Part shown: one piece after another, positions 1-8,070 of the stretch
How the letters are laid out: every line of letters begins with the position of its first letter
Position numbering within the stretch: position 1 is the first letter of the stretch
Source of the DNA: Lachnospiraceae bacterium
Lineage (GTDB): Bacteria > Bacillota > Clostridia > Lachnospirales > Lachnospiraceae
Length of the DNA stretch: 64,000 nucleotides
Assembly: GCA_017624835.1 (NCBI GenBank)
Contig: JAGAMG010000026.1
Coordinates: forward strand, 1 to 64,000
Direction: 5' to 3'
Notes under the pieces: model-generated
Seen by the model: only the letters and a program-made list of their open reading frames with translations
Told to the model about the DNA's origin: nothing
Database searches by the model: none
Program-made: the position numbers and the translations under genes

Positions 1-1174
1 CATCGTTCTCGTACTGGATGGAAGAAGTCTCGATGGACATCTTTGCACAGTACTTCTTGAAGTTCTCAGGAAGTCTGGTAGACCAGAGAACTGTTAAGTT
101 AGGCTCAGGTGAAGCACCTAAGTTGGTTAAGGTGTGCAGATAACGGAAGGACATCTTGGAAACAAGGTGACGACCATCAACACCAACACCAGCCAGGGAC
201 TCAGTTACCCATACAGGGTCACCGGCGAAAATCTGGTTGTATTCAGGAGTACGAGCAAATTTGATAAGACGCAGCTTCATGATGAAGTGGTCAACGAATT
301 CCTGAATCTGCTCCTCGGTAAAGGTTCCGTTAGCTAAGTCTCTCTCTGCGTATACATCAAGGAAGGTAGAAGTACGTCCAAGGGACATAGCAGCACCATT
401 CTGCTCCTTAACTGCACACAGATAACCGAAGTAAGTCCACTGAATAGCTTCCTTAACGTTAGCTGCAGGTTTGGAAATATCGCAACCATAAGAAGCTGCC
501 ATTTCCTTCATTAACTTAAGAGCAACAATCTGCTCGGAAATTTCTTCACGAAGACGGATAACGTCATCAGTCATAACACGACCGGTGGAATCCTTCTGCT
601 CAAGCTTATCCTCAATCAGTCTGTCAATACCGTACAGAGCAACACGTCTGTAGTCACCGATGATACGACCACGTCCGTAAGCATCAGGAAGACCGGTAAT
701 GATGTGGGAAGAACGGCAAGCTCTCATTTCCTGATTGTAAGCATCGAAACAACCTGCGTTGTGAGTTTTTCTGTGAGTGGAGAAGAACTCGCTGATTTCA
801 GGATCAACTTCATATCCGTTATCGGAGCAAGCTTTCTCTGCCATACGGATACCACCGTAAGGCTGTAAGGAACGCTTGAAAGGCTTGTCAGTCTGGAAGC
901 CTACGATAGTTTCCTTATCCTTGTTTAAATAGCCAGGACCGTGAGAAGTAATGGTAGAAACTACCTTGGTGTCCATATCAAGAACGCCGCCTGCTTCTCT
1001 TTCCTGCTTCTGTAATTCAAGTACCTGTGCCCACAAATCCTTTGTGTTCTGTGTAGCGTCAGCTAAGAAGCTCTCATCGCCATCATAAGGATGATAGTTT
1101 CTCTGGATGAAGTCACGTACGTTAACTTCTTTGTCCCATTTGCCGCCTACAAAATCTTTCCATTCTGGTCTCAT
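1..1174 (-). CDS. pflB: Pyruvate formate-lyase (formate C-acetyltransferase), N-terminal part
   Basis: Converts pyruvate and CoA to acetyl-CoA and formate by a glycyl-radical mechanism; it is a central cytosolic step of anaerobic fermentation. The minus-strand reading frame opens with [20 protein letters not shown] and runs 391 codons to the window edge with no stop. Segments such as [20 protein letters not shown] and [13 protein letters not shown] match the PFL family. The catalytic cysteine pair and the C-terminal glycine-radical motif should lie beyond the edge, so their integrity cannot be judged. The start is fixed by AGGAGG at 1184-1189, nine bases upstream of the ATG. A consensus promoter lies at 1267-1295. 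The activase gene pflA would be expected downstream, outside the window. Confidence 0.96.
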   Translation of the reverse strand, partial: MRPEWKDFVGGKWDKEVNVRDFIQRNYHPYDGDESFLADATQNTKDLWAQVLELQKQEREAGGVLDMDTKVVSTITSHGPGYLNKDKETIVGFQTDKPFKRSLQPYGGIRMAEKACSDNGYEVDPEISEFFSTHRKTHNAGCFDAYNQEMRACRSSHIITGLPDAYGRGRIIGDYRRVALYGIDRLIEDKLEQKDSTGRVMTDDVIRLREEISEQIVALKLMKEMAASYGCDISKPAANVKEAIQWTYFGYLCAVKEQNGAAMSLGRTSTFLDVYAERDLANGTFTEEQIQEFVDHFIMKLRLIKFARTPEYNQIFAGDPVWVTESLAGVGVDGRHLVSKMSFRYLHTLTNLGASPEPNLTVLWSTRLPENFKKYCAKMSIETSSIQYEND

Positions 1175-1220
1175 TTTGAAATAGCCTCCTATAAAATTTG
1201 AATTAGTAAAAATTTAGTTT

Positions 1221-1243
1221 AAGTGATACATTGCGCATCACTT
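1221..1243. promoter_or_regulatory. Inverted repeat in the pflB leader
   Basis: AAGTGAT at 1221-1227 is mirrored by ATCACTT at 1237-1243, with nine bases between. It sits about 25-45 bases downstream of the predicted pflB start site and about 50 bases before the ATG. It could be a repressor operator overlapping the early transcribed region or an mRNA stem-loop. I do not recognise a specific regulator from the sequence. Confidence 0.45.
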
Positions 1244-1266
1244 TAGTACCTCTAATCCTTAGTCTC

Positions 1267-1295
1267 ATTATATGAAAAAGCAAAGTGAGAGTCAA
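1267..1295 (-). promoter_or_regulatory. Sigma-A-type promoter of pflB
   Basis: On the minus strand the -35 box TTGACT (1290-1295) is followed by a 17-base spacer and a perfect -10 box TATAAT (1267-1272). Transcription should start near 1260, giving a leader of roughly 85 bases. This is one of the strongest promoter matches in the window and fits a highly expressed fermentation gene. Confidence 0.85.
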
Positions 1296-1428
1296 GGTCG
1301 GTAGTGTACTTTTTTCTATACAAAGCATGATAAATTCAAGAAAAATGTGCTATTTACGCCAAAGGCATAATGTGTTAAAATTTTTAAATTGATAAAGGAA
1401 AAATTTGAGATTAAGGACAATAAAAAAT

Positions 1429-3534
1429 ATGAAAAAAATACAAAAGAGAATTATTATTATATTATGTGTGGCTTTTGTGTGCGTGATGTGCATAGGAACA
1501 TTGGATTTAGGAACAGAAGACAGGAATGATATTTTATATATAAGTTCACCGGAAGATTTGGAGAATTTCTCCAAATCTGTAAACGAAGGAAACACCTATC
1601 AGGATGTACATGTGGTTTTGACATGTGACATCGATATGTCCAAGGTGGCTAATTTCACGCCAATAGGGCAGTGGGGACAGGGAAATTACTTTTGTGGGGT
1701 TTTCAACGGAAATGGTCATGTGATTCGCAATCTGACAATTGTTCCGGAGGAATCGGAAGGGACGGAAATAATTGAAAATTTGGGGCTTTTTGGGACGCTG
1801 GGAGGAATTGTCTGTAATCTGACCATAGAAAATTGTTATGTCAGAGGAAACGCCTGTGGTGCCTTTTGTTGTATTGCGGCGGATGAAGGGATATCTGCCA
1901 TACTGAATTGTGAAGTGAAAAACTCGGAGATTAATGCAGAATTTACAAGCATTATTGGTGGGCAGTATTTTGGTATTGTTGAAAATTGTGTCATTGATGG
2001 TCAAGGGGATTCTGAAGTGCTAAACAGTAATCTGAAAGAAATATGGGACAAATATGGCATAGGACAACTGAATACTTGGGTAGACACAGAGGAAGGGATT
2101 TCTTTATCAATGGAAAAAGCAGAAGTACCGGAAAAGGTATATCTGAAGATTGAAAATATCTATGATGGTGAAATATATCCTATCTATTCGGCGGAAGCAG
2201 GCTGTAATGTATTTTGTGTGCCAAGTATTGAAGGAAACAGAAAAGCTGTATTGGTTCTGGAGATGGCAAACGGCAGTATTGTAAAAGAGGAAATAGCCCT
2301 GCCCTGTAAGAAGGCGGAGGTAGAAGTGAATCATGAAACTTATGAATTTCAATTTCTGAACAGTGAAAATACCGCCACGGTATTTATTGATGTGGATGGG
2401 GAAGGTAACTTTAAATATTTGAGAGAATCAAAAGAAACTATACTTCTCGGAATTGTATGGGTGGCGGATGAAAAGGGACAATGCCAATACATAGGGGAAT
2501 TGGAAAGAATACGAAGCAGAGGAAATAATTCCTGGTTTGAACCAAAGCAAAGCTTTTCCTTTAAGCTGATGCAAAGCGGAGACATTCTTGGAATGGGGCG
2601 CGATAAGGATTATGTATTACTTCCGGGGTATAGAGATTCTTCCCTATTGGCTTACCAGATAACCTGGGATTTATGCAAGGAATTTAAATGGGAACATGCA
2701 TTGTCAGGAGAGATGGTGCAGTTATATGTGGATGGAGACTATTGGGGGCTCTATTTACTGACGGAGAAAGTGGAAGCAGGAGCGGAAAGAATTCCTGTGG
2801 AGCAGAGTAATGACAAAACAGGTGGCTTTGTATATGAATACTCGGCGATTGGCTATGAGGAAAGAGAAATAGCGGTAACCGCAGAACATGGAAATGGATT
2901 GGTATTTACATCCCCTGTTTTCCCTACAAAGGAGCAGATAGAGTATTCACACACACTTTGGAACGATATAGAAGAGGCAGTTTATAGCCCGGATGGTTAT
3001 AATTCCAAGGGAAAGCACTATACAGAGTATATTGATTTGGAATCCTTTGCTACCCAATGGCTTCTATATGAAATGTATGCCGAGGTAAGTGTAAAGCGTA
3101 GCGTTTATTTTTATAAGCATCCTGACAGTACCGGGGATGGAAAACTCTACGCATATCAGCCCTGGGATATGGAGCATTCCTGTGCATGGCTGGATATGGC
3201 ATACTACAGAAGAATGGCAGGTTCTACAGAATTTTGGAGATTGTTGGGTACCCATGAAGAATTTGCAGAGGAGATACGCAGACAGTGGAAGGAAAAATTC
3301 CTGCCCGCATTGGACAAACTGCTGGCGGAAGGTGTGGTTGAAAATCCGGAAGGTATCAGTTCTATTGACTATTATATTGAGAATCTGCGTGCTGCATCCC
3401 TGCTGGAGGAATTCAGATGGGGAAAACAGCAGAGTATTCCTGAAAAGGGAGAAGCGATTAAAAAATGGTTTGACATCAGAATTCCATTTTTGTCCGAAAA
3501 CTTATACACGGATGAATTCTTCATGGAGGAATAG
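1429..3534 (+). CDS. CotH-kinase-family envelope protein with N-terminal GLUG-like repeats
   Basis: Predicted exported or membrane-anchored protein of 701 residues. A hydrophobic signal or anchor segment (about residues 7-25) is followed by a repeat-rich region with FTPIGQWGQGNYFCGVFNGN and GLFGTLGGIVCNLTIENC, typical of GLUG-type beta-helix repeats. The C-terminal half carries a CotH-like domain: RGNNSWFEPKQSFSFKL, GMGRDKDYVLLPGYRDSS, GDYWGLYLLTEKVEAG and DMEHSCAWLD. CotH proteins are spore-coat or surface protein kinases; homologues in gut Clostridia are often extracellular, and the substrate here is unknown. A TTG at 1405 in the same frame has its own AAAGGA upstream, so an eight-residue longer start is possible; the ATG at 1429 gives a normal signal peptide. 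It is monocistronic, pointing away from pflB. Confidence 0.8.
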   Translation: MKKIQKRIIIILCVAFVCVMCIGTLDLGTEDRNDILYISSPEDLENFSKSVNEGNTYQDVHVVLTCDIDMSKVANFTPIGQWGQGNYFCGVFNGNGHVIRNLTIVPEESEGTEIIENLGLFGTLGGIVCNLTIENCYVRGNACGAFCCIAADEGISAILNCEVKNSEINAEFTSIIGGQYFGIVENCVIDGQGDSEVLNSNLKEIWDKYGIGQLNTWVDTEEGISLSMEKAEVPEKVYLKIENIYDGEIYPIYSAEAGCNVFCVPSIEGNRKAVLVLEMANGSIVKEEIALPCKKAEVEVNHETYEFQFLNSENTATVFIDVDGEGNFKYLRESKETILLGIVWVADEKGQCQYIGELERIRSRGNNSWFEPKQSFSFKLMQSGDILGMGRDKDYVLLPGYRDSSLLAYQITWDLCKEFKWEHALSGEMVQLYVDGDYWGLYLLTEKVEAGAERIPVEQSNDKTGGFVYEYSAIGYEEREIAVTAEHGNGLVFTSPVFPTKEQIEYSHTLWNDIEEAVYSPDGYNSKGKHYTEYIDLESFATQWLLYEMYAEVSVKRSVYFYKHPDSTGDGKLYAYQPWDMEHSCAWLDMAYYRRMAGSTEFWRLLGTHEEFAEEIRRQWKEKFLPALDKLLAEGVVENPEGISSIDYYIENLRAASLLEEFRWGKQQSIPEKGEAIKKWFDIRIPFLSENLYTDEFFMEE

Positions 3535-3608
3535 CTTGTCAGATTTGGGGCAATGTATTATACTAGATGGGTAAATTATTTTGTAATATCGAAAGGAGAA
3601 TATAGAAA

Positions 3609-3800
3609 ATGAGTGGAATAACCAAAGACATGACTATTGGTGAAATTCTTCGCACAAATCCCAATGTGGCTCCTGTATTGATGAATGCAGGTATGCATTG
3701 TTTAGGATGTCCTTCCGCACAGGGAGAATCTTTGGAGGAGGCTGCTATGGTTCATGGCATTGATATTGATGCTTTGATGGCAGCTATTGAGGCAATTTAA
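3609..3800 (+). CDS. DUF1858-family small protein
   Basis: A 63-residue protein of the DUF1858 family (hybrid-cluster-protein-associated redox disulfide domain). It begins [20 protein letters not shown] and carries a CxxC pair in HCLGCPS, which in this family is thought to be a redox or metal-binding site; the exact role is not established. Helical repeats follow ([20 protein letters not shown]). The ribosome binding site GAAAGGAG lies about ten bases before the ATG. A strong terminator follows at 3831. The gene is compact, complete and typical in length. Confidence 0.88.
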   Translation: MSGITKDMTIGEILRTNPNVAPVLMNAGMHCLGCPSAQGESLEEAAMVHGIDIDALMAAIEAI

Positions 3801-3830
3801 GACAGGATTTCCGAAGGAATGGATAAAGAT

Positions 3831-3867
3831 AAAAGCTTCTCACAGGGTTTGTGTGAGAAGCTTTTTG
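3831..3867. terminator. Bidirectional intrinsic terminator between the DUF1858 gene and mecA
   Basis: A 13-base perfect inverted repeat (AAAGCTTCTCACA / TGTGAGAAGCTTT) with a seven-base loop. It is flanked by A on the left and T on the right, so it can end transcription of both convergent genes. Confidence 0.9.
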
Positions 3868-3878
3868 AATACCAAATT

Positions 3879-4613
3879 TTAAAGATTACCTAAAACCTGT
3901 AGAGCATTTTCGGAAATAATTGCTTCAAAATGCTCCTGTAAAAAGGTTTCGCCGGCAGTCTGTATGCGTTGTAATACACCATATTCAGATATCATATTGC
4001 AGGCTCTGTCAAAAATTTCTCTTTCCGCCTGCCCCTGAATTAACAAGAGAAGATAATTACCGGATTTTTCATCTTTATAAAGGGTACTTAACCCGGTATA
4101 GGAATTTCCCACTACGGCAGCAGCACTGAGAGTCAACCGAAAAGAATCGAATCGGAACAAGCGTGCTCGTTTGGTATCGGCTTCGGAATCAGCAGATACA
4201 TTGGCTGTGGATACAGGTGCTTCGGCAGGAGTCCTGTCCTTATCCTGAAGCCTGCGGAATAAATCAGCAATCTCCTCCGGTGCATCCTCAGCATCGAAGT
4301 CTTCTGAGTCGATATCCTCGGTAACCGAGGGAGCAAACCTTGAAAAACGGGTATCCAATTCCTCAGGATCTTCCACCTTAGTAATAATCAATACAATACA
4401 TTCGGCATTTAACGGAATGGCTTCTATCATAAGAGGGATATCCTCTGCCTCAAATCCGAATTCATAATTAGCCTGCTGCATCATATCTCGAAAAAGGTTT
4501 TTAGCCTTTTCTGTTCCATATGCCAATTCACTTATTTTCAGTTCACGGCTGGCCAGATCTTCTCTGGTCAGGGTACAACGAATTTGGTTTTCATTTACTT
4601 TTTCAATTTTCAT
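3879..4613 (-). CDS. mecA: Adaptor protein MecA
   Basis: MecA-family adaptor (244 residues) that delivers substrates to the ClpCP protease; in Bacillus it controls competence and general proteolysis. The N-terminal substrate-binding region begins MKIEKVNENQIRCTLTREDL and the C-terminal ClpC-binding domain contains FDSFRLTLSAAAVVGNSYTG and RACNMISEYGVLQ. The two parts are joined by an acidic linker (about residues 90-145), a normal MecA layout. A promoter at 4663-4691 and the GGAAGGG ribosome binding site support the start. It is monocistronic and converges with the DUF1858 gene. Confidence 0.9.
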   Translation of the reverse strand: MKIEKVNENQIRCTLTREDLASRELKISELAYGTEKAKNLFRDMMQQANYEFGFEAEDIPLMIEAIPLNAECIVLIITKVEDPEELDTRFSRFAPSVTEDIDSEDFDAEDAPEEIADLFRRLQDKDRTPAEAPVSTANVSADSEADTKRARLFRFDSFRLTLSAAAVVGNSYTGLSTLYKDEKSGNYLLLLIQGQAEREIFDRACNMISEYGVLQRIQTAGETFLQEHFEAIISENALQVLGNL

Positions 4614-4662
4614 ATGATTACCCTTCCTTTCTGCATCCTATGATGCTGATTGGATTAAAAGT

Positions 4663-4691
4663 ATATTATACTTTCGCCTCTTTTTAGTCAA
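4663..4691 (-). promoter_or_regulatory. Promoter of mecA
   Basis: Minus strand: -35 TTGACT (4686-4691), 17-base spacer, -10 TAATAT (4663-4668). The transcript would begin near 4656 and have a leader of about 45 bases ending in the GGAAGGG ribosome binding site. Confidence 0.7.
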
Positions 4692-4752
4692 TAGCAGGAA
4701 AAAGAGTTTAATAAAATTTTATAAAATTTACTGTTGTAATGGGAAATAGTAC

Positions 4753-4781
4753 TTGCATCCCGGAAAAAAATGGTATATAAT
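4753..4781 (+). promoter_or_regulatory. Strong sigma-A promoter without an adjacent gene
   Basis: -35 TTGCAT (4753-4758), a 17-base spacer and a perfect -10 TATAAT (4776-4781). The expected start site near 4788 coincides almost exactly with the first base of the 356-nt inverted-repeat-closed element at 4790. The next coding region begins about 640 bases downstream, so the promoter most likely drives a non-coding RNA or a very long leader. Confidence 0.75.
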
Positions 4782-4789
4782 CACTCCAT

Positions 4790-5145
4790 AAATGCCTCCG
4801 GCAATCCTGTACGGGGAGGAGGCATCGGTCAATATTCTAGTTGAGTCAAAGGGAACCATCGTTCCGTTTCATCCTTATTAAATTTATAATTATATACTCT
4901 AAATTTGGTATTTTACTTGTAGTTGGAAAAGTCTGCGTTAGGATTGCAGCTACTATTCTGTTTTACAATCTAATTATACCATATTATATGGCAGATGTGT
5001 ATTCTATGACATAAATTTATGGATGTCTTACAAGCAAAAGCTTGTTGAAGTCTGGTAATTCAACTAATACTTTTCACACTTATAATTCAAATTAAACATT
5101 TATTTATTGGAAATTTTTGCTGTAAAAGTACGGCCGGAGGCATTT
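4790..5145 (+). ncRNA. Candidate structured RNA closed by a 13-bp terminal pairing (or MITE-like element)
   Basis: The first 13 bases, AAATGCCTCCGGC (4790-4802), are perfectly complementary to GCCGGAGGCATTT at 5133-5145, so a transcript would be closed by a 13-bp terminal helix. The same 5' arm can instead form a local hairpin, ATGCCTCC with GGAGGCAT (4818-4825). Inside is GGAAC-CATC-GTTCC near 4853-4867; the rest is AT-rich and has no convincing open frame. The start matches the expected start site of the promoter at 4753. I could not match it to tmRNA, RNase P RNA, 6S RNA, SRP RNA or a riboswitch class from memory. The inverted ends could equally be terminal repeats of a small non-autonomous element. 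Confidence 0.45.
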
Positions 5146-5431
5146 TAGCTTCTATGCGCAGGCTTGGGAAAATGTATCACAGCACTTTTGGTCGAGAAAC
5201 TGTTTAATAGAAGCGAAAGAAGGAAGCAAATGTCAGTATTTCTATGAAATTTCACAGGTAACCATTCACAGGATTGCCTCTTATGCATTGGTAAAAGATT
5301 AAGAAATCATTAATTCTGTGGAATTTTGTCAAATTTAGTAATGACGGTTAATGTCGAGTGTGTTAGAATGTAACTGTCTGTTTTTTGGTGGAACAGGCGG
5401 TTACATTAACACAAAAATCCTAAGAGAACGG
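5146..5431. other. Non-coding stretch before the GH18 gene, with a hairpin
   Basis: No supportable coding region. GCTTCTAT at 5148-5155 and ATAGAAGC at 5207-5214 form an eight-base inverted repeat directly after the 356-nt element, enclosing about 50 bases. A weak promoter-like pair, TTGTCA (near 5325) and TAATGT (near 5348), could serve the downstream gene. Otherwise AT-rich DNA without clear signals. Confidence 0.4.
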
Positions 5432-7141
5432 ATGGGAAAAGAAATGAAAAAAATAATACCTATTATTGTGGCACTGGTGCTGATTTTGTTGATTGGCGGT
5501 GTGGCAGTCGGAAGTGTGCTGTTAGAGAAATATTCCTACAGCAAGGAAGAGGCAGATTGGGATGAGTTCTATCAGGTGTCAGGGAAGGAAGCAGCAATCA
5601 TTCTTCAGGATGAAATGGTTGAAGAAAAAGCAATTGTCCATGAAGGAAGCTGCTATCTGGATTTGGCAACTGTTCATAAATATTTAAATGAAATTTTTTA
5701 TGTGGATATGGGAGAGCAGCTTCTGCTCTATACCACAGCTACTGATATTATCAGTGCACAAATCGGAGGAAAGACCTATACCTCCTCTGAGGGAAGCAAG
5801 GAAACGGATTATGTGATTTGCTATGTGGAAAATGATACTCTGTATGTGGCAATGGAATATGTAGAGTTGTTTACTAATTATTCCTTTGAAGTATTCGACC
5901 GCCATATTCAGGTATATACCGAATGGGGAACCAGACAGGTTGCTGAAATAACAAAAGATACTGCTGTCCGTGTAAAGGGTGGTATAAAAAGCCCCATTTT
6001 GAAGGAAGTGGTTAAGGGTGAACAGGTAGAGATTTTGGAACAGATGGAAACCTGGAGCAAGGTAAAAACAGAAGATTCTGTAATCGGTTATGTGGAAAAT
6101 AAGCGATTGACAGAAATGGAGGAAGAAAAGGAAACGCCGGTTACTTCTTATAAAGCACCGGAATACACCTCTATTGCGTTGGATAGAAAGGTAAGTTTGG
6201 GATTTCATGCTATTGGGGGCGTTGGCGGTAATTCCACCTTGGGAGAGATGATTGCGAAAACAAAGGGAATGAATGTGATTGCACCTACCTGGTTTAGTCT
6301 TAATGATGAAGAAGGAAATTTCCGTAGCTTCGGAGAAGCAAGCTATGTATCCAAAGCCCATGATATGGGATTGCAGGTATGGGGTGTATTGGATGATTTC
6401 AATTTTAACAATGAAACAGGTGCGAATTTAAGTGTATATAACGTATTGTCCTCCACTACTAAGAGACAATATCTGGTACAGAATATTACAAATACTGCTT
6501 TGGGATTAGGGTTGGACGGTATCAACCTTGACTTTGAACGTCTAAACTCAGATACCGGTGTTCATTTTGTACAGTTTTTGAGAGAATTATCCATACAGTG
6601 CAGAGCCAATAATCTGGTATTGTCCATAGATAATTATGTTCCCTTTAATTTTAATGATTATTACCGCCTTGATATACAGGGACAGGTGGCGGATTATGTG
6701 ATTATCATGGGATACGATGAGCATTGGCACGGAAGCGGAGACCCGGGAAGTGTAGCAAGTATTGATTATGTAACCGGTGGTATTGAGAGAACTTTGGAGG
6801 AGGTTCCGGCTCAGAAGGTGGTAAATGCATTGCCCTTCTATACCATTTTATGGAAGCTGGACGGTGCCAATGTAACGGATGAATATCTGACCTTGAATAA
6901 TACAGCAGATTATCTGAATAGAGTGGGAATAACTCCGGAGTGGAATGAAGAAACCTGCCAAAATTATGCTGAGTGGAATTCCGGTAATGCAACCTATCGG
7001 ATATGGCTGGAGGATGCAGAGTCCATCAGTGTTAAGCTGAATGTAATGAATGCACATAATATCGGTGGCGTGGCTGTATGGCGTCTGGGCTATGGAACTC
7101 AAGGGGTATGGGAGCTTTTGAATGCCTATGTAAATTCCTAA
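5432..7141 (+). CDS. Secreted or anchored GH18-family glycosidase with SH3-like domain
   Basis: A protein of about 569 residues with a single N-terminal membrane segment (IIPIIVALVLILLIGGVAVG), a copper-amine-oxidase-like N-terminal region and an SH3-like segment around residues 170-230 (VRVKGGIKSPILKEVVKGEQ). A C-terminal glycoside hydrolase 18 domain follows. The catalytic DxxxDxE motif is present as DGINLDFERL, and VADYVIIMGYDEHW and GGVAVWRLGYG match the end strands of the barrel. Similar Clostridial and Bacillus proteins (YaaH/YdhD-like) act on peptidoglycan or spore cortex, so a cell-wall role is likely but inferred. Upstream in-frame ATG 5351 has no ribosome binding site; ATG 5432 or 5444 is preferred. 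cwlD follows, supporting a wall or spore context. Confidence 0.82.
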   Translation: MGKEMKKIIPIIVALVLILLIGGVAVGSVLLEKYSYSKEEADWDEFYQVSGKEAAIILQDEMVEEKAIVHEGSCYLDLATVHKYLNEIFYVDMGEQLLLYTTATDIISAQIGGKTYTSSEGSKETDYVICYVENDTLYVAMEYVELFTNYSFEVFDRHIQVYTEWGTRQVAEITKDTAVRVKGGIKSPILKEVVKGEQVEILEQMETWSKVKTEDSVIGYVENKRLTEMEEEKETPVTSYKAPEYTSIALDRKVSLGFHAIGGVGGNSTLGEMIAKTKGMNVIAPTWFSLNDEEGNFRSFGEASYVSKAHDMGLQVWGVLDDFNFNNETGANLSVYNVLSSTTKRQYLVQNITNTALGLGLDGINLDFERLNSDTGVHFVQFLRELSIQCRANNLVLSIDNYVPFNFNDYYRLDIQGQVADYVIIMGYDEHWHGSGDPGSVASIDYVTGGIERTLEEVPAQKVVNALPFYTILWKLDGANVTDEYLTLNNTADYLNRVGITPEWNEETCQNYAEWNSGNATYRIWLEDAESISVKLNVMNAHNIGGVAVWRLGYGTQGVWELLNAYVNS

Positions 7142-7162
7142 AGTAAAGAAAATCTTAAATCA

Positions 7163-7207
7163 GAGGACTTGATTATCTTAAGGATAGTCAGGTTCTCTTG
7201 TTCTTTT
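7163..7207 (+). terminator. Intrinsic terminator after the GH18 gene
   Basis: A 15-base stem allowing G-U pairs (7163-7177 with 7183-7197, five-base loop) followed by a T-rich run. It ends the GH18 transcript about 50 bases before the cwlD ATG. Confidence 0.75.
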
Positions 7208-7256
7208 GTCGGATAGATAAGTCATATACATATAAAAAATATCTGACGGAGAAGTT

Positions 7257-7955
7257 ATGAGCAGGATAGAGCATAAACTGCTTTCCCTTGTGATGGGAAT
7301 CATGCTGATTGTATCCATGTTTTTTGTGGGAAAGGAAGCGGCAGAATATGTAAACGGAAGTAATGTAAAAAACATGGAACGCTGTGTGGTGATTGATGCC
7401 GGACATGGAGGGGATGACCCCGGGAAAATAGGAATCAATGATGCCCTGGAAAAGGAAATAAATTTGCAGATAGCCTTCCGGGTAAAGGAGTATTTAGAGC
7501 AAAATGATATACGTGTAATTATGACCAGAGAGACGGATGAGGGGTTATATGACAGGAATGTCTCCAATAAGAAGGTGCAGGATATGAAGCGTAGATTGGA
7601 AATCATAGATAAGGCGTCACCGGAAGTGACAGTCAGCATTCATCAAAACAGTTATCCTGAGGAATCCATTCATGGAGCACAGGTTTTTTATTATAATGGA
7701 AGTGTGGAAGGGCAAAAGATTGCCCAAAAGATTCAAGAGCAGTTTATAAAAAAGGTAGATGGAGAAAACAAACGTCAAATTAAAGCCAATGACAGTTATT
7801 ATTTGTTAAAGAAAACAGCCACTCCCATTGTAATAGTAGAATGTGGTTTTTTATCAAATTATCAGGAGGCTGAAAATTTGTGTAAGGAGGAGTATCAGGA
7901 AAAAGTTGCATGGGCAATTTGCATGGGGATTATGCAATATTTGAATAATAAGTAA
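7257..7955 (+). CDS. cwlD: N-acetylmuramoyl-L-alanine amidase, CwlD-like
   Basis: Amidase_3 zinc enzyme (232 residues) that cleaves the amide bond between muramic acid and the peptide stem. CwlD makes muramic delta-lactam in the spore cortex, which germination enzymes recognise. A signal anchor (LSLVMGIMLIVSMFFVG) precedes the catalytic domain. VVIDAGHGGDDPG supplies the first zinc histidine, SIHQNS the second, and IVVECGFLSN-type sequence (IVIVECGFLSN) the catalytic glutamate. The length is close to Bacillus CwlD. ATG with GGAGAAG just upstream. No gene for a second step is adjacent. The family is secure; the spore-specific role rests on length and context. Confidence 0.85.
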   Translation: MSRIEHKLLSLVMGIMLIVSMFFVGKEAAEYVNGSNVKNMERCVVIDAGHGGDDPGKIGINDALEKEINLQIAFRVKEYLEQNDIRVIMTRETDEGLYDRNVSNKKVQDMKRRLEIIDKASPEVTVSIHQNSYPEESIHGAQVFYYNGSVEGQKIAQKIQEQFIKKVDGENKRQIKANDSYYLLKKTATPIVIVECGFLSNYQEAENLCKEEYQEKVAWAICMGIMQYLNNK

Positions 7956-8004
7956 AAATGTTAGTATAATCAGCAAATTACTTGGGAGATTACAATATTT
8001 TACT

Positions 8005-8033
8005 TTTACTTTCATATATAAATGTGCTATACT
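8005..8033 (+). promoter_or_regulatory. Promoter of the sua5 gene
   Basis: -35 TTTACT (8005-8010), a 17-base spacer and -10 TATACT (8028-8033), placing the start site near 8040 and giving a short leader to the ATG at 8071. Confidence 0.6.
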
Positions 8034-8070
8034 AAAACTAAGTATGCAGATTGATAGAAGGTGCCCTTTG

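Noticed and set aside
134..337. 67-codon plus-strand ORF
   Set aside because: It lies antisense inside the strongly conserved pflB coding region and has no ribosome binding site.
4790..5145. tmRNA, RNase P RNA, 6S RNA or SRP RNA
   Set aside because: I compared the ends and remembered core motifs of each class; none fits, although end pairing made them worth considering. A covariance-model search was not possible.
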